From an uncultured Psychrosphaera sp. (GTDB lineage Bacteria > Pseudomonadota > Gammaproteobacteria > Enterobacterales > Alteromonadaceae), in assembly GCF_947500655.1 (NCBI RefSeq), contig NZ_CANMSK010000007.1, positions 1 through 64,000 on the forward strand: a stretch of DNA of 64,000 nt. Direction: 5' to 3'. Shown here one piece after another: positions 45,867 to 55,714 of the stretch. Both the position numbers and the translations under genes were made by a program. The notes beneath the pieces were generated by a model that did not search any database, was not told the DNA's origin, and saw only the letters and a list, made by a program, of their open reading frames with translations. Position 1 is the stretch's first letter; each line of letters begins with the position of its first letter.

Positions 45867-47876
45867 TAGTGCTTTTTTCAACGGCTCTAAATAGGGTTCA
45901 AAGTGTCGCCATTGCTCTGTGGCACTTTTATAAATTGGTTGGCGAACTTGTTCTGAACTTGGCGTTTTAATATTCCGTTTTGTTTTATGAAAGTCGATAC
46001 AGGCTTGCTCAAACTCTAGCCCACAAAAATTAAGCATGCGGCTTACTTGTTTTTCTAAGTCATCCACAACATCTTCGTGGTTTACTGTTAATACAAAACC
46101 CGGCAATACTTTATCCCAATGCTCCATTAATTTTAAGTAAGCTCGGTAATAACGACCGATATCTTCAAGGCTATAACTAAAGTCTTGCCCTTCAGCAAAC
46201 AGTTGTTTAAAACCACTAAAACAACAGGCCATTGGTGAGCGTCTAGCGTCGATGACTTTAGCGTTTGGCAGAATTAATTTGATTAAACCTATGTGTAAAA
46301 AGTTATTTGGCATTTTATCAATAAACATAGGTGCCTGTTCTCGATACACTTGGGTTTCATCAATAAATTGTTGTCCAAATCGTTTAAAATAATCTGTGTT
46401 TATTTCACTCAAATTTTTAGGATATTGATTTTCTGTATTATCAGAGTTTGGATTACGCCCACGTAATCGAGAAGCTAGTCCTAAAATATTATGCAACTCC
46501 ATAGTGCCGTCAACTTGGCTGTGTGATGCTAGGATTTGTTCAAGTAAAGTCGAACCAGCACGAGGTAAACCAACTATAAAAATAGGATCTGGCAAATCAA
46601 GACCTAAGTTTCCACGTTGTTGAAATAACTCAGGTGTACAATATTTTATTTGCTCGTCTACTTGCTGTTCAATTTTACTGATATCGAAGCCACTATTAGC
46701 TTGATGTAACTGATTACCTTGCTGGTATGCTTGAAATGCTTTGTGGTAATCTTTTCTGTCTTCAAAGGCTTTACCAGTGGCAAAATATAACTGTATTTTA
46801 TCAGTTAACGCTAAGTGGTCGTTGTTTTGCTGTGATTGCATTTGCGCAATTTCTTCATCGCTAAAACGATAGGTTTTAGTATTAGCCAAACTCCAAAATG
46901 CATCGCCATAATTGGGGGTTAATTGATATGCTTTTTTATACGCTAAAACAGCATCATCTATGTTCCCTTTCGCTTTTAATGCGTGGCCTAGTTGCAAATG
47001 AAACCCTGCTATTAGTTGGCCTTGCTCGGTTGTTTCGGTAATCGCTTGTTGGTACAAGGTAATTGCCTTGTCAGTATCTCCAAAACCGTTTAATACGTTG
47101 GCTTTGGCAACTTTAAAACTTAAGTTGTCAGGTTGTTTTTCAAGTAGTATTTCAACTTGTTGTTCTGCTGTTTTATATTTACCTAATCTAATTAACAGGT
47201 TTAGGTATTGAGAGCGCGCATGAATGTGAGTTGGATTTAATTCTAATGCACTTGAAAGTAAAAACTCAGCATCGTCATAAATTTTAAGTTCAATGCCAAT
47301 TTCTGCCAATAAACACATGCCATCAACATTTCTTTTATTGTTTTGTAAAAAATGACGACAAATTTGCTCTGCTTTTAATAGTTTACCTTCATGGATTAAT
47401 TCGGTCACAGCAAGTAATGCAGGCGGTAATGTTTTTAACTTAGCAAGTTGATTGGCAGCTTGTTGGAGCTTTTCTTGTTGTTCATTATTAGGTTTTGACT
47501 GTCGATAAATTTCAATTAGTTCTTGCCAGCTGCCCACCAAAGTAGGATTGAGATTAACGGCTTTTTCAAAAGCTTGTTGTGCTTGTTCTGTCTGTTGTAA
47601 GGCTAAATAAATATGACCTAACTCTTGGTGTGCACGGCTATGACTTTCATCTAATATGAGTAATTGTTTAATACTAGTTAACGCATTGGACGGTTCTTTG
47701 TTATATCTATGAGCTACAGCTTGTAGGTAATAGATTTCTACTTTATCTGCTGTGTTATGACTGAGCTTTATTAATTCAGCGCATTGATTAATCGAGTCAT
47801 TGAAATTAGCTTTTTGGATCAATTGTTGAATTGATTTTAATTGACTTTCAATTGTAGGAAGTGATGTTGTTTCCAA
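45846..47876 (-). CDS. TPR-repeat sulfotransferase-family protein
   Basis: 676 residues. The N-terminal two thirds (about 5-400) are TPR-like repeats (HQELGHIYLALQQTEQAQQAFEKAVNLNP, QLGHALKAKGNIDDAVLAYKKAYQLTP). The C-terminal third is a PAPS-dependent sulfotransferase domain with the 5'-phosphosulfate loop IVGLPRAGSTLLEQIL, PNNFLHIGLI and the 3'-phosphate region DARRSPMACCFSGF. The start is TTG at 47876 with GGAG upstream. The stop lies inside a heptamer repeat, so the last residues (LVASS) are repeat-encoded. It lies next to a TonB receptor, a pairing I recall from Alteromonadales. The substrate is unknown. Confidence 0.88.
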   Translation of the reverse strand: METTSLPTIESQLKSIQQLIQKANFNDSINQCAELIKLSHNTADKVEIYYLQAVAHRYNKEPSNALTSIKQLLILDESHSRAHQELGHIYLALQQTEQAQQAFEKAVNLNPTLVGSWQELIEIYRQSKPNNEQQEKLQQAANQLAKLKTLPPALLAVTELIHEGKLLKAEQICRHFLQNNKRNVDGMCLLAEIGIELKIYDDAEFLLSSALELNPTHIHARSQYLNLLIRLGKYKTAEQQVEILLEKQPDNLSFKVAKANVLNGFGDTDKAITLYQQAITETTEQGQLIAGFHLQLGHALKAKGNIDDAVLAYKKAYQLTPNYGDAFWSLANTKTYRFSDEEIAQMQSQQNNDHLALTDKIQLYFATGKAFEDRKDYHKAFQAYQQGNQLHQANSGFDISKIEQQVDEQIKYCTPELFQQRGNLGLDLPDPIFIVGLPRAGSTLLEQILASHSQVDGTMELHNILGLASRLRGRNPNSDNTENQYPKNLSEINTDYFKRFGQQFIDETQVYREQAPMFIDKMPNNFLHIGLIKLILPNAKVIDARRSPMACCFSGFKQLFAEGQDFSYSLEDIGRYYRAYLKLMEHWDKVLPGFVLTVNHEDVVDDLEKQVSRMLNFCGLEFEQACIDFHKTKRNIKTPSSEQVRQPIYKSATEQWRHFEPYLEPLKKALKLVASS

Positions 47877-47965
47877 TGATTTAGCTCCACAGAGATTAAC
47901 TAGCGAGTTTAATTTTTTATAAGGTGTAAAATTTAAATATGATTAGGTTTAGGCATACTGTATCA

Positions 47966-48007
47966 ATAAAAAGCCGCTTGATAAAAACATCAAACGGCCT
48001 TTTTTTA
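47966..48007 (-). terminator. Terminator after the TonB receptor
   Basis: On the minus strand: GGCCG(TTTGA), loop, (TCAAG)CGGCT, followed by TTTTATT; the reverse has a T-run too. It separates the receptor from the sulfotransferase gene. Confidence 0.8.
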
Positions 48008-48035
48008 ATAACAGTTAATATTTTAAGTTAACGAC

Positions 48036-50693
48036 TTAATAGAAATCATAAGAAAATCTAAAACCAACTGAACGTGGTCTGTTACTAACAACTTTTGGCG
48101 TAAATTGTTGAGTATCAATATACAAGATTGCACTTTCATTGGTTAAGTTATCAATGAATATTTCCGCTTTCCACTCACTATTTGTTACACCAAAGCTTAG
48201 GTTTGCTAGATAATAACTATCTTGAATATAGCGACCGCCTGCAAAGGTTTGGCCATTACTGTCTTGATAGTTTACCCCAGAGTATACGTCCGCTTCTTTT
48301 TGAATACTCAGGCCAGATCCCGTTCCATAAATCAGTCTGGTAGCATCTTCTATAACATAAGCGTCCATTGCCATACCAGCAAGTCTGTCCCCTGTATAAC
48401 TTACAGAGCCATTAATATAACCGGTTAACCCATCTGATAGTTGATAGAAGTATTGCGCTTGTAAATTACCAGAGAATTCGGCTGAGTAAGGTAATTGGCT
48501 TCCTACTGTAGGAGCAATACCGGCAAGTTCATCATTAACCGAAGTAAGTTCAGTATCAAGAATACTGAATGCACCAGAGATAATGAAGTCATTAGTCACA
48601 GCCCAGCTAAAGTCAGCGTCAATACCGGTTATTTCAGCATCACCTACGTTATCGGTAAATACTAAGAAGCTGATATTGGTTGGGTCGTATCGAGATGTTT
48701 GTAAATCAGATATTTTTGAGTGATAAGCTGTAGCATTAAAGCGTACAGTTTGATCAAATAATGTTGATTTTAATCCAACTTCAAAATTATCTAAGCTGTC
48801 TGTTGTTGAATATACTGGAATACGGAAACCGTCAAATGCACCTTCTTGTTTTTTGGCTGAGCCTCCACCAACACGGTTAGTTACTGGCGGTCTAAATCCT
48901 TCAGAATAAGACGCAAATACCATAACCTCCTTGGTTACTTTCCAATCTAGCGATGCTTTAATGATGGTGTCATCCACTGTTAGCTTACCGTCACTATCGA
49001 GTAAACTTGTGTCTAATTGACCATTAGCAATAGCGGCTTGAATGGCTGCAGCTTCATCTGCACCAAAGAATTCAGTTAATGCAGCGTCACTTCCATCGCC
49101 AAAAGCTTTTAATCTTTCGCTTACGTCAACACCTGTTGTTGCACCTTTATATGAGTCTTCAATTTCATACCAACGTGCACCAAATGTAGCGGTAACGGTA
49201 TCGGTAAGGTCATATTCCAACTGCCCGAATACAGCAATTTGATCTATTATGTGGGTAATATCATTAACAAAGCTAATTTCAGGAGAGAAAGGTTGTTCAC
49301 TTAAAGGTGTATTAACGCCTTCATTACCAGCTAACTCTCTCGCTAAATCAGGAAACAGTTCAGTACTCGCTATATTAAATAAACCAACCGTTGATAATTC
49401 TTGTGAATCATAGAATACACCACTGGTTAAACGCCATCGATTTTCTGCTGAGGTATTCATTCGTAGTTCATGAGTAATTCGAGAGGTGCTAGTTTTTTCT
49501 TTATAAAATTTAGTAGGATCTACACAATTTTGTTCAGCTTCAGGAATTCCAGAATAATTACAAACATAATATGCGGAGAATGATCCGCCATTAGTATAAC
49601 CGGTATAATCAATTGTTGAATTGATATCACGGTCTAAATAACCACCTGTGTAAACAACATCAAGCTGGTTTAATCTACCTTCTAATGTCCATGTTGTTAA
49701 ACCAAAGTCATCGTTGTTATTTTCTGGTACAAAACGGTTTGTGGATGTTTCGCCTTCAAGATTTGGGTCATAAGCAAAGACACCCTCTGTATCAAGCGTT
49801 TGTTGCGTATGTTGTACCAATAACTTCCAATCGTCATTAATAAGATAAGATAAACCAAAACGAGCTCCAGCATAACTAGCTGTATTAAAGTTATCTTCAA
49901 CTAACGCTGTATTCTGAGGAGACACTACAGGTACGTTTTCAGGGGTTGTTAATGCTCCGCCAGATATACGGCTAATAACTTCAGCACTACCAATATAACC
50001 ACCGTTTTCAGGGTCGTTTAATATATTGTCTATCCAACCACCTTGTTGATCATTATAAGCGGCGACTCGGATAGCAACTGAGTCACTGACTGGCAGATTG
50101 AAATATCCTTGAACCGAATTACTTAAATCGCCACCTTTAGTGAAACTTGTGCTGGTATCAAAACCAGCGGCAAAACTATCATGACTAGGCTTTTTAGTGA
50201 TTAAACGCACTGTACCTGACTGAGAACTTGCACCAAATAATGTACCTTGAGGACCTGGTAATACTTCTACACGTTCTACATCTGTGGCGTAAATATCTAA
50301 GTTACGACCTTGCATTGAAACAGGTTGCTCGTCCAAGTAGAAAGCAACTGAAGGTTGCAAAGCTTGTACTGATGAAACGGAAATATTGGTCTGAGTGGTT
50401 GCGGCGCCTCGAATATAGATTTCGTTTTGACCCGGCCCTGTACCCTGAAAAACAACATTAGGTAAAAATTCTACGTAGGCATCAAAATTAGATACACCAA
50501 GTTTTTCTAGACTATCTCCAGATAATGCACTAACGCTGATAGGCACTTCTTGAATTGAAGCTGAGCGTTTAGTGGCAGTTACTTCTAAGATTTCTATTGA
50601 TGCATTGTCTTGCTTCTTTATTTCCTCTGCATAGAGGGAACCCGATGCAGCGATAGCTGTTAATACAGCGTAATGCAGCTTAGTGAATTTCAT
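48036..50693 (-). CDS. TonB-dependent outer-membrane receptor
   Basis: 885 residues. A signal peptide (LHYAVLTAIAASGSLYA) is followed by a TonB box-like IEILEVTATKR. The plug domain (about 45-165) has VPISVSALSGDSLEKLGVSNFDAYVEFLPNV, IYIRGAATTQTN and VERVEVLPGPQGTLFGASSQSGTVRLITKKP. The long beta-barrel ends in RSVGFRFSYDFY with the terminal aromatic residue. It imports a TonB-energised ligand across the outer membrane; siderophore versus carbohydrate substrate cannot be read from sequence. AGGGATC precedes the ATG. No signal-transduction (FecA-type) extension is seen. Confidence 0.94.
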   Translation of the reverse strand: MKFTKLHYAVLTAIAASGSLYAEEIKKQDNASIEILEVTATKRSASIQEVPISVSALSGDSLEKLGVSNFDAYVEFLPNVVFQGTGPGQNEIYIRGAATTQTNISVSSVQALQPSVAFYLDEQPVSMQGRNLDIYATDVERVEVLPGPQGTLFGASSQSGTVRLITKKPSHDSFAAGFDTSTSFTKGGDLSNSVQGYFNLPVSDSVAIRVAAYNDQQGGWIDNILNDPENGGYIGSAEVISRISGGALTTPENVPVVSPQNTALVEDNFNTASYAGARFGLSYLINDDWKLLVQHTQQTLDTEGVFAYDPNLEGETSTNRFVPENNNDDFGLTTWTLEGRLNQLDVVYTGGYLDRDINSTIDYTGYTNGGSFSAYYVCNYSGIPEAEQNCVDPTKFYKEKTSTSRITHELRMNTSAENRWRLTSGVFYDSQELSTVGLFNIASTELFPDLARELAGNEGVNTPLSEQPFSPEISFVNDITHIIDQIAVFGQLEYDLTDTVTATFGARWYEIEDSYKGATTGVDVSERLKAFGDGSDAALTEFFGADEAAAIQAAIANGQLDTSLLDSDGKLTVDDTIIKASLDWKVTKEVMVFASYSEGFRPPVTNRVGGGSAKKQEGAFDGFRIPVYSTTDSLDNFEVGLKSTLFDQTVRFNATAYHSKISDLQTSRYDPTNISFLVFTDNVGDAEITGIDADFSWAVTNDFIISGAFSILDTELTSVNDELAGIAPTVGSQLPYSAEFSGNLQAQYFYQLSDGLTGYINGSVSYTGDRLAGMAMDAYVIEDATRLIYGTGSGLSIQKEADVYSGVNYQDSNGQTFAGGRYIQDSYYLANLSFGVTNSEWKAEIFIDNLTNESAILYIDTQQFTPKVVSNRPRSVGFRFSYDFY

Positions 50694-50908
50694 ATTGATG
50701 ATCCCTTGTTTTGTTGCTGTTTTTTTTGAGTTGATACTATTAGTACCCTAAGTATATTTTTACCTATTTATAGATTAGCAATAAATTGGGCTTTTTCATA
50801 ACCTTAATCTATAAGATGTATACTTAACGGCAATGTTTTAATTGTGATTATTTGCAGCTTGGCTTAAGTAGATATAGTATCAATACAAATTAATATTAGG
50901 GGAATGGC

Positions 50909-52858
50909 TTGCCATCATCAGTTGAAAGTAAATTAAACAAAAAAGTATTCGTGAGTGCATCATCAATTATTATTGCACTTGTACTTTATGCTGCAGCGTT
51001 GCCAAATCAGGCGAAAAATTTGTTTACCGTTATTCAGGGAAGCATTATTGAAAATGGGAGTTGGTTTTATGTACTAACTGTTGCCTTCATCTTCTTTTTT
51101 GTGACTTTTTTGGGTTTGTCTAAATACGGAGAAATACGTTTAGGCCCTGATCATGCGACACCTGATTATTCATTACTATCTTGGTTATCTATGCTGTTTG
51201 CTGCTGGAATGGGAATTGGTTTGATGTTCTTTGGGGTCGCAGAACCTTTAATGCACTATTTATCTCCACCTACCGCAGAGACGGGTACGATAGAAGCTGT
51301 TAAAGAAGCGATGAAAATGACCTTCTTCCATTGGGGGTTACACGCTTGGGCTATTTATGCAATTGTTGCTCTAGTATTAGCTTATTTTAGTTATCGTCAC
51401 AATTTACCTCTGACATTACGTTCTGCGTTATATCCATTAATTGGTGAGAAAATTTATAAATGGCCTGGGCACCTAGTCGATATATTTGCTGTGGTGAGTA
51501 CCGTATTCGGTGTTGCTACGTCTTTAGGTTTAGGTGCTTCGCAAGTAAATTCTGGTTTTGGCTACTTGTTCGGTATTGATGTATCCACTACTAATCAAAT
51601 AATCATAATGTGCTGTATTACAGCTCTAGCCGCTGCATCTGTGGCAACTGGTTTAGACAAAGGTGTGAAACGCTTATCAGAAGTTAACATGATTTTAGCT
51701 ATTGGACTGTTAGTGCTTATTTTTATACTTGGTCCAACAATATTTTTGTTAACGGCTTATTTACAAAATATAGGTGATTACTTAGCGGATATCATACATA
51801 ACACATTTAATTTATTTGCTTATAAAAAGACTAGTTGGATTGGTGGTTGGACAATATTTTATTGGGGATGGTGGCTAGCGTGGGCACCTTTTGTTGGTTT
51901 GTTCATTGCCAGAATTTCCCGCGGTCGCACTATTAGAGAATTTATAATTGGGGTTATGTTAATACCAACTGCGTTCACTTTATTATGGATGACTATTTTT
52001 GGTAACAGTGCAATAGATTTGGTTTATAACCAAGGCGTCGTCGCATTGGGAGATATGATCAGTAAAGACTCTTCAGTCGCATTATTTGTTTTCCTTGAAA
52101 ACTTTCCTTTTACTGCGGTTCTTTCATCATTTAGTGTATTAATGATAGTGATATTTTTTGTCACATCATGTGACTCTGGTGCTATGGTTGTTGATATGCT
52201 TTGCTCTCATGGTAGTAATCAAACACCGTTGTGGCAACGTGTTTATTGGGCTGTCGCTATTGGTCTAGTAGCTGCAATATTATTACTGGTTGGTGGCTTA
52301 AGTGCTTTACAAACCATGACAATCGCCAGTGCATTGCCTTTTGCTATTGTATTGCTATTGGCAATTGTTGGCTTAATTAAAGCGCTAAGAGTAGAAGGCT
52401 TTAAACAAGAGAGTCAATTGATAGACGCCGTTCCTTATCCAAGTAGTGAGAGTAACGATAGCTGGCAGTTACGATTAAAAAACATTGTAGATTTTCCAAA
52501 TAAAAGCAATGTTAATAAATTCATCAGTCAAACCGTTAAACCTGCATTTGATTCTGTTGCCAAAGAGCTAGAGTCTAATCAAATTAATGTTGTAGTCTCT
52601 GAAGATGATGGATTACATTTAATTGTTGAACATGGCGAACAACAAGATTTTGTTTATAAAGTACTTGCCAGAAAGTATTCACAACCTGATTTTGTGACAG
52701 AAGTCGATGACGATGAACAAAGTTATTATCGTGCTGAAGTTCATTTAGGTGAAGGCGGGCAAGATTACGATATTATGGGGTGGTCAAAAACGGCTGTGAT
52801 CAATAATATTATTGACCAATACCACAAACATTTACATTTTTTACACTTATTACGTTAA
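50909..52858 (+). CDS. BCCT-family compatible-solute transporter (BetT-like)
   Basis: 649 residues with 12 predicted membrane helices. The glycine-rich segment AAGMGIGLMFFGVAEPLMHY and the Trp signature WGWWLAWAPFVGLFIARISRGRTIREFI define the choline/betaine/carnitine transporter family. A cytoplasmic C-terminal domain of about 150 residues resembles that of BetT and may sense osmotic strength. It imports choline, betaine or a related solute. The start is TTG at 50909 with AGGGGAA upstream; a nearby ATG is out of frame. It is convergent with a MarR gene that may regulate it. Confidence 0.92.
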   Translation: MPSSVESKLNKKVFVSASSIIIALVLYAAALPNQAKNLFTVIQGSIIENGSWFYVLTVAFIFFFVTFLGLSKYGEIRLGPDHATPDYSLLSWLSMLFAAGMGIGLMFFGVAEPLMHYLSPPTAETGTIEAVKEAMKMTFFHWGLHAWAIYAIVALVLAYFSYRHNLPLTLRSALYPLIGEKIYKWPGHLVDIFAVVSTVFGVATSLGLGASQVNSGFGYLFGIDVSTTNQIIIMCCITALAAASVATGLDKGVKRLSEVNMILAIGLLVLIFILGPTIFLLTAYLQNIGDYLADIIHNTFNLFAYKKTSWIGGWTIFYWGWWLAWAPFVGLFIARISRGRTIREFIIGVMLIPTAFTLLWMTIFGNSAIDLVYNQGVVALGDMISKDSSVALFVFLENFPFTAVLSSFSVLMIVIFFVTSCDSGAMVVDMLCSHGSNQTPLWQRVYWAVAIGLVAAILLLVGGLSALQTMTIASALPFAIVLLLAIVGLIKALRVEGFKQESQLIDAVPYPSSESNDSWQLRLKNIVDFPNKSNVNKFISQTVKPAFDSVAKELESNQINVVVSEDDGLHLIVEHGEQQDFVYKVLARKYSQPDFVTEVDDDEQSYYRAEVHLGEGGQDYDIMGWSKTAVINNIIDQYHKHLHFLHLLR

Positions 52859-52870
52859 TGGTTAAGAGCG

Positions 52871-53359
52871 TCAGACTTTATTGACTGTACTGGCGCTCAT
52901 TGCACTTAATTCTAATAATGGTGCAGCATCAATTTCATTCGCATTCATCATCTCTGCAAGTCGCTCCATTGATGACAACATCTGTGACTGCTCCCATGGA
53001 GCAAGGTTAGAATAGTTATCAATAAAATGCTCTTGCAGTGCTTGTGGGGCTTTGAGCAGAAGAGCTTTACCATTTTCAGTTAAGTACAATCCGACCTTAC
53101 GTTTATCTTCAGTATTGCGAATTCGTAAAACAAGTTCTTTATTTTCTAATCGGTCAAGAATATTGGTGATGGTCGCCGGACTTAAGTTAATATTTTTGGC
53201 AACTTGACTTGAATTGATGCCAGATACCTTATCGATTTCTAACATAATTAATAATTGTGGACTGGTTAAGCCGGAAGTCTTACTCAGGTGTTTTGAGTGT
53301 AAATCAATTGCTCTTATGACTTTTCTTAATGCAATTAATAATTCTTGATGCTTTTCCAT
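52871..53359 (-). CDS. MarR-family regulator, possibly CosR-like
   Basis: About 162 residues with a MarR winged helix: LTSPQLLIMLEIDKVSGINSSQVAKNINLSPATITNILDRLENKELVLRIRNTEDKRKVGLYLTENG. The N-terminus ALRKVIRAIDLHSKHLSK resembles, from memory, Vibrio CosR and EctR-type regulators. Those proteins repress ectoine synthesis and BCCT transporter genes at low salinity. The neighbouring BCCT transporter fits that role. I use ATG at 53359; TTG at 53365 is an alternative. Assignment beyond MarR is inference. Confidence 0.85.
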   Translation of the reverse strand: MEKHQELLIALRKVIRAIDLHSKHLSKTSGLTSPQLLIMLEIDKVSGINSSQVAKNINLSPATITNILDRLENKELVLRIRNTEDKRKVGLYLTENGKALLLKAPQALQEHFIDNYSNLAPWEQSQMLSSMERLAEMMNANEIDAAPLLELSAMSASTVNKV

Positions 53360-53475
53360 ATCCAATTTCTTTTATCTCTGATTTTTTGCATTCTAATCAA
53401 AATAAAAAGAACTGCCTAGATATATTAAAGCAACAAGCATTATTTTTATCGTGGTGGTTATTTGGTTTGTTTAAT

Positions 53476-54474
53476 TTACCGTTTCTTAATGTCCATCAAA
53501 GCCTGCTTTTCTTGCTCAGTTAAAAATGCAGCTTTTACTCCATTTTTTTGTACTTGTATTAATTCAGACTTAGTTAACCCCAATGTGTTTGCCGCAACTT
53601 TATATTCATGCTCAAGTGTGATGTTTGATACCGCAGGATCGTCGGTATTTAAACACGCTATTACGCCATGATCTAAAAAGGTTTTCAGTGGATGTTTTGT
53701 TAAGTCTTGCACTGTGGCGGTTTGATAATTGGAAGTAGGGCAGGACTCAATCGCGATTTTATTATCACGTAAATAATCCATTAGTTTTATATCTTGCGTT
53801 GCTGCAACGCCATGGCCAATTCGGGTAGCGCCTAACAAGTTAATTGCATTCCAAATACTTTCAGGACCTGCTGCTTCACCAGCATGTACCGTAATTTTAA
53901 AACCCGCATCACGAGCTTGTTTAAAATGTTCAATAAACATATCAGCAGGATAATGTAATTCGTCACCTGCTAAATCAAGCGCAGTAATTTTGTCTTTGTG
54001 AGCTAAGATCCCTTCTAGTTCTTGTTTACAAATCTCAGCGCCATAAGTACGGCTTAAAATACCAATTAAGTTAGTCTTAACGTTAAACTCTTTACTGGCA
54101 GTTGCTACTGCATCTGCAACGACATTAACCACTTCAGCTATGTTTAGTTTAAACGCCTCAGCCATATAATAGGGGGAAAATCGTAACTCAGTGTAATCCA
54201 AGCCTTGTTGTTTAGCGTCTTTTACATTTTCATAAGCCACACGGTAAACGGCATCAAGATCAGCCAATACAGAAACCCCATAATCCAGCTTTTGTAAAAA
54301 AGCCAGAAGATCGGAAGTTTGATCTTGGATTTGAGCATGAGGGGTAAACTCGTCAACATTGTTACCTGGTAACTCAATATTATGCTGTTGAGCTAAATCC
54401 CAAATAGTCGCAGGGTTGATATTGCCATCTAAGTGGCGATGTATATCTACAAGAGGTAAAGAGTTATCTATCAT
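53476..54474 (-). CDS. add: Adenosine deaminase
   Basis: A zinc hydrolase converting adenosine to inosine, 332 residues. Metal and catalytic residues are visible: HRH in VDIHRHLDG (His12/His14), ELRFSPYYMAE, HAGEAAGPESIW with His and Glu, IGHGVAA, and CLNTDDPAVS with the Asp pair. Full family length. It is not in an obvious operon. The related adenine deaminase would differ around the substrate loop, so adenosine is likely but not proven. Cytoplasmic purine salvage. Confidence 0.93.
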   Translation of the reverse strand: MIDNSLPLVDIHRHLDGNINPATIWDLAQQHNIELPGNNVDEFTPHAQIQDQTSDLLAFLQKLDYGVSVLADLDAVYRVAYENVKDAKQQGLDYTELRFSPYYMAEAFKLNIAEVVNVVADAVATASKEFNVKTNLIGILSRTYGAEICKQELEGILAHKDKITALDLAGDELHYPADMFIEHFKQARDAGFKITVHAGEAAGPESIWNAINLLGATRIGHGVAATQDIKLMDYLRDNKIAIESCPTSNYQTATVQDLTKHPLKTFLDHGVIACLNTDDPAVSNITLEHEYKVAANTLGLTKSELIQVQKNGVKAAFLTEQEKQALMDIKKR

Positions 54475-54573
54475 TTAGTTCTAAGCCGTGTTGTTATTGT
54501 TTATGTGAGCACTTGAGTAATGATCAAAAGTGGTGAAATATGATCGTTAAAACTAACGGTCATAATAAAATGT

Positions 54574-55008
54574 TTATAGCTGCGACTTTATCCAATTAGT
54601 TAATGAGCTTTTATCCATAGCGCCAGCTTGTCGAGCAACTTCTTTTCCTGCTTTATAAACGATAAGAGTAGGAATACTTCTTATATTAAAGCTTGCAGCT
54701 ACTTGTTGTGCTTGTTCAGTATCGACTTTAGCAAAACGTGCTTGGCTTTTCATATTGCTAGATACTTGAGCATACACGGGTGCCATCATTTGACAAGGTC
54801 CACACCAAGTTGCCCAAAAATCAACAATAACTGGTAGGTCGTTGTTTTGAATAAAACGTTGAAAATTTTGATCCGTCAATGCAATTGGATCGTCAACTAA
54901 AATAGATTTTTTACATTTCCCACATTTTGCATCTTGATTTACTTTATCTGCTGGAAGACGATTTTTTGCCATGCAATGACTGCAGGTAATATAGATAGGT
55001 TCACTCAT
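54574..55008 (-). CDS. trxC: Thioredoxin 2 (TrxC), zinc-containing
   Basis: 144 residues. An N-terminal zinc finger has two CxxC pairs (CSHC and CGKC) and is followed by a thioredoxin domain with WATWCGPCQMMAP and the cis-proline segment IRSIPTLIVYKAG. It reduces disulfides in cytoplasmic proteins; the zinc module is specific to TrxC. It sits next to the tus sulfur-relay genes on the same strand, close enough for cotranscription with tusE (58 bases). Confidence 0.96.
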   Translation of the reverse strand: MSEPIYITCSHCMAKNRLPADKVNQDAKCGKCKKSILVDDPIALTDQNFQRFIQNNDLPVIVDFWATWCGPCQMMAPVYAQVSSNMKSQARFAKVDTEQAQQVAASFNIRSIPTLIVYKAGKEVARQAGAMDKSSLTNWIKSQL

Positions 55009-55066
55009 TTTATTCGCTCTCTATTTATGTTGTTTATTTTAATATAAACCGCTTAATTAAATTCGA

Positions 55067-55396
55067 TTAAATACATTTGGCCGGCTTTGGCAGACCTGCA
55101 ATTCGAGTAGCCTGTTTAGCTGGGCCTTTAGGAAATAATTTATATAAGTAAATACTATTACCTTTATCTGCACCAAGTTGTTTTGCCATGGCTTTTACCA
55201 ACATTCTTATTGCTGGACTGGTTTTAAATTCTTTATAAAAATCACGAACAAAATTTACAACTTCCCAGTGATTGTCAGTCATGGTTATATTTTCTAATTC
55301 AGCAATATGCAAAGCCAGTTCTTCATTCCAGTCAGACAAGTTAACTAAATATTCATGTTTGTCTGTCTCAAATTGTTGGCCGTTAAATTCAATCAT
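55067..55396 (-). CDS. tusE: Sulfurtransferase TusE (DsrC family)
   Basis: 109 residues with the family C-terminus: GLPKPAKCI, with the conserved penultimate cysteine Cys108, and [28 protein letters not shown]. TusE takes persulfide from TusD in the TusBCD complex and passes it to MnmA for 2-thiolation of tRNA wobble uridine. It is 41 bases downstream of tusB. The extra DsrC cysteine of dissimilatory sulfur oxidisers is absent, consistent with TusE. Confidence 0.96.
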   Translation of the reverse strand: MIEFNGQQFETDKHEYLVNLSDWNEELALHIAELENITMTDNHWEVVNFVRDFYKEFKTSPAIRMLVKAMAKQLGADKGNSIYLYKLFPKGPAKQATRIAGLPKPAKCI

Positions 55397-55437
55397 TTAC
55401 TTACTCTGTTTATTTACAGGATGGCTGTTTTTGTTAA

Positions 55438-55704
55438 TTACCAGCTTATAACATTGTGTGTTGAGTTTGTTAATTCAACCCATGTTGCATCATCAATTAT
55501 GGTGATGTTATCGGTTGGTTTAATATTTCTTGCAGTAACATCAATTTCGCGTGCGTATAGGCTCGTTGTCTCAATCGCTAAGTTGGCTTGTAACTGATAA
55601 ACCGCATCTTGTAAAAATAACACCTTATCGTCACTGTCGAGCAAAGGCTTAGCTTTGTGCCAACCATCAAGGGAGAATATTAAATGTAATGTGTTTTTTG
55701 TCAT
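55438..55704 (-). CDS. tusB: TusB (DsrH family) subunit of the sulfur relay
   Basis: 88 residues ending in WVELTNSTHNVISW, the characteristic TusB/DsrH C-terminus, with VLFLQDAVYQL early. It forms the TusBCD hexamer that receives sulfur from TusA. It follows tusC with a 10-base gap and precedes tusE. Low conservation is normal for this subunit. Confidence 0.92.
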   Translation of the reverse strand: MTKNTLHLIFSLDGWHKAKPLLDSDDKVLFLQDAVYQLQANLAIETTSLYAREIDVTARNIKPTDNITIIDDATWVELTNSTHNVISW

Positions 55705-55714
55705 TGTATAGCCC

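Noticed and set aside
48222-50461. Plus- and minus-strand frames within the TonB receptor gene
   Set aside because: All are shadows in other frames with no domain or ribosome site.
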